A stretch of DNA of 64,000 nt, taken from contig CM037879.1 in the NCBI GenBank assembly GCA_021292165.1, positions 267,091,160-267,155,159 on the forward strand. The letters are read 5' to 3'. The DNA comes from Shinisaurus crocodilurus. Its lineage: Eukaryota > Chordata > Lepidosauria > Squamata > Shinisauridae. The number at the start of each line of letters is the position of its first letter. Position 1 is the stretch's first letter. Positions 63,460-64,000 of the stretch are shown here, piece after piece. Made by a program: the position numbers and the translations under genes. The notes beneath the pieces were generated by a model. The model saw only the letters and a list, made by a program, of their open reading frames with translations, was not told where the DNA came from and did not search any database.

Positions 63460-63592
63460 GTCATGTCTTTTAGATTGTGAGCCTGAGGGCAGGGTCACGC
63501 AGGGACTGTCTTATTATTAATCTTTGTAAGCCACTCTGAGAGCCATTTCTGGCCGAAGAGTGGGGTATAAATGCAATAAATAAATAAATAAA
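63460..63592 (+). mobile_element. LINE/SINE 3'-end fragment
   Basis: gtcttttagattgtgagcct, aagccactctgagagccatt, ggggtataaatgcaataaat with an (AAAT)n tail; L2-like 3' terminal organisation. Confidence 0.6.
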
Positions 63593-64000
63593 ACGAGGAG
63601 TAAGGATTTTAAATGTTGTTAGAGCCTGGGAGTATAAAACCAGAGAATGGTTATTTGGTTCAGATGAATTTATCCAGAATAAAAACACGTGGTTTCTCAG
63701 AGAAGGGAAGAGAGCTATGTGTTTTAAGGAGAATCGTTAACTATTCCTGAAAGAAAAGCAGTGTTATCCTTCCAGCCATGAATCTTCTCCAGAATGGCTA
63801 AACAGGTTTCCCAGGGAATAACTGACAAGAATATTTCCAGAAATCCCTTTTTGGTAGAAGGTGTGAGTTGACAGTCAGGCTCCATGACTATCCACTCCTA
63901 ACAACACTGCCTGCACTTAAAGAAAGACAACAATGTGAGGAAAATAGCTTTTCTCACAAAATAAATACAAACCATTCATCAGACTGTACATACCCTGGAG
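63593..64000. other. no feature recognised
   Basis: The last 400 bp show no repeat or credible frame. Confidence 0.4.

Overview
The window looks like intergenic or intronic DNA from a squamate reptile. The diagnosis rests on repeats. There are about a dozen copies of the tRNA-headed, Bov-B-tailed SINE typical of lizards and snakes (Sauria SINE), with L2-like, CR1, RTE-like and L1 LINE relics and many short palindromic DNA transposons. I recognise no host protein-coding gene, no RNA gene outside SINEs and no host promoter. The only long intact reading frame belongs to a retrotransposon.

Layout. 1-19 kb is nested LINE, SINE and hAT debris. It includes an L2-like LINE (about 8.8-10.5 kb) split by a 694-bp hAT element with a perfect 8-bp target duplication, and another (2.1-3.4 kb) split by a GC-rich hAT element. 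19.9-20.9 kb is a solo LTR. 21-34 kb carries CR1, hAT, SINE and L1 fragments. 34.9-36.2 kb is the 3' half of an RTE-like LINE whose protein ends in a zinc finger. 37-51 kb is more SINE and hAT nesting. 51,381-58,357 is a complete, young Ty3/Gypsy-type LTR retrotransposon on the minus strand. 58-64 kb holds 5S-derived SINEs and a hAT element that still encodes the C-terminal domain of its transposase.

Main points. (1) The LTR retrotransposon has a single open gag-pol frame of 1,613 codons in which integrase lies upstream of reverse transcriptase and RNase H. This is the Ty1/copia-like order known within Ty3/Gypsy only for the Gmr1-type lineage. It has a tRNA-Leu primer site, LTRs differing by one 37-bp minisatellite unit and few substitutions, and a 5-bp target duplication. 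Its last 81 codons lie in the 3' LTR, and the homologous frame is still open in the diverged solo LTR. (2) Four copies of a short SINE join a 5S rRNA-derived head to a CR1 tail. (3) Three copies of one hAT family form an internal-deletion series, and one keeps the transposase dimerisation domain. (4) At least fourteen DNA elements show exact or nearly exact 8-bp target duplications, so insertion order can be read from the sequence.
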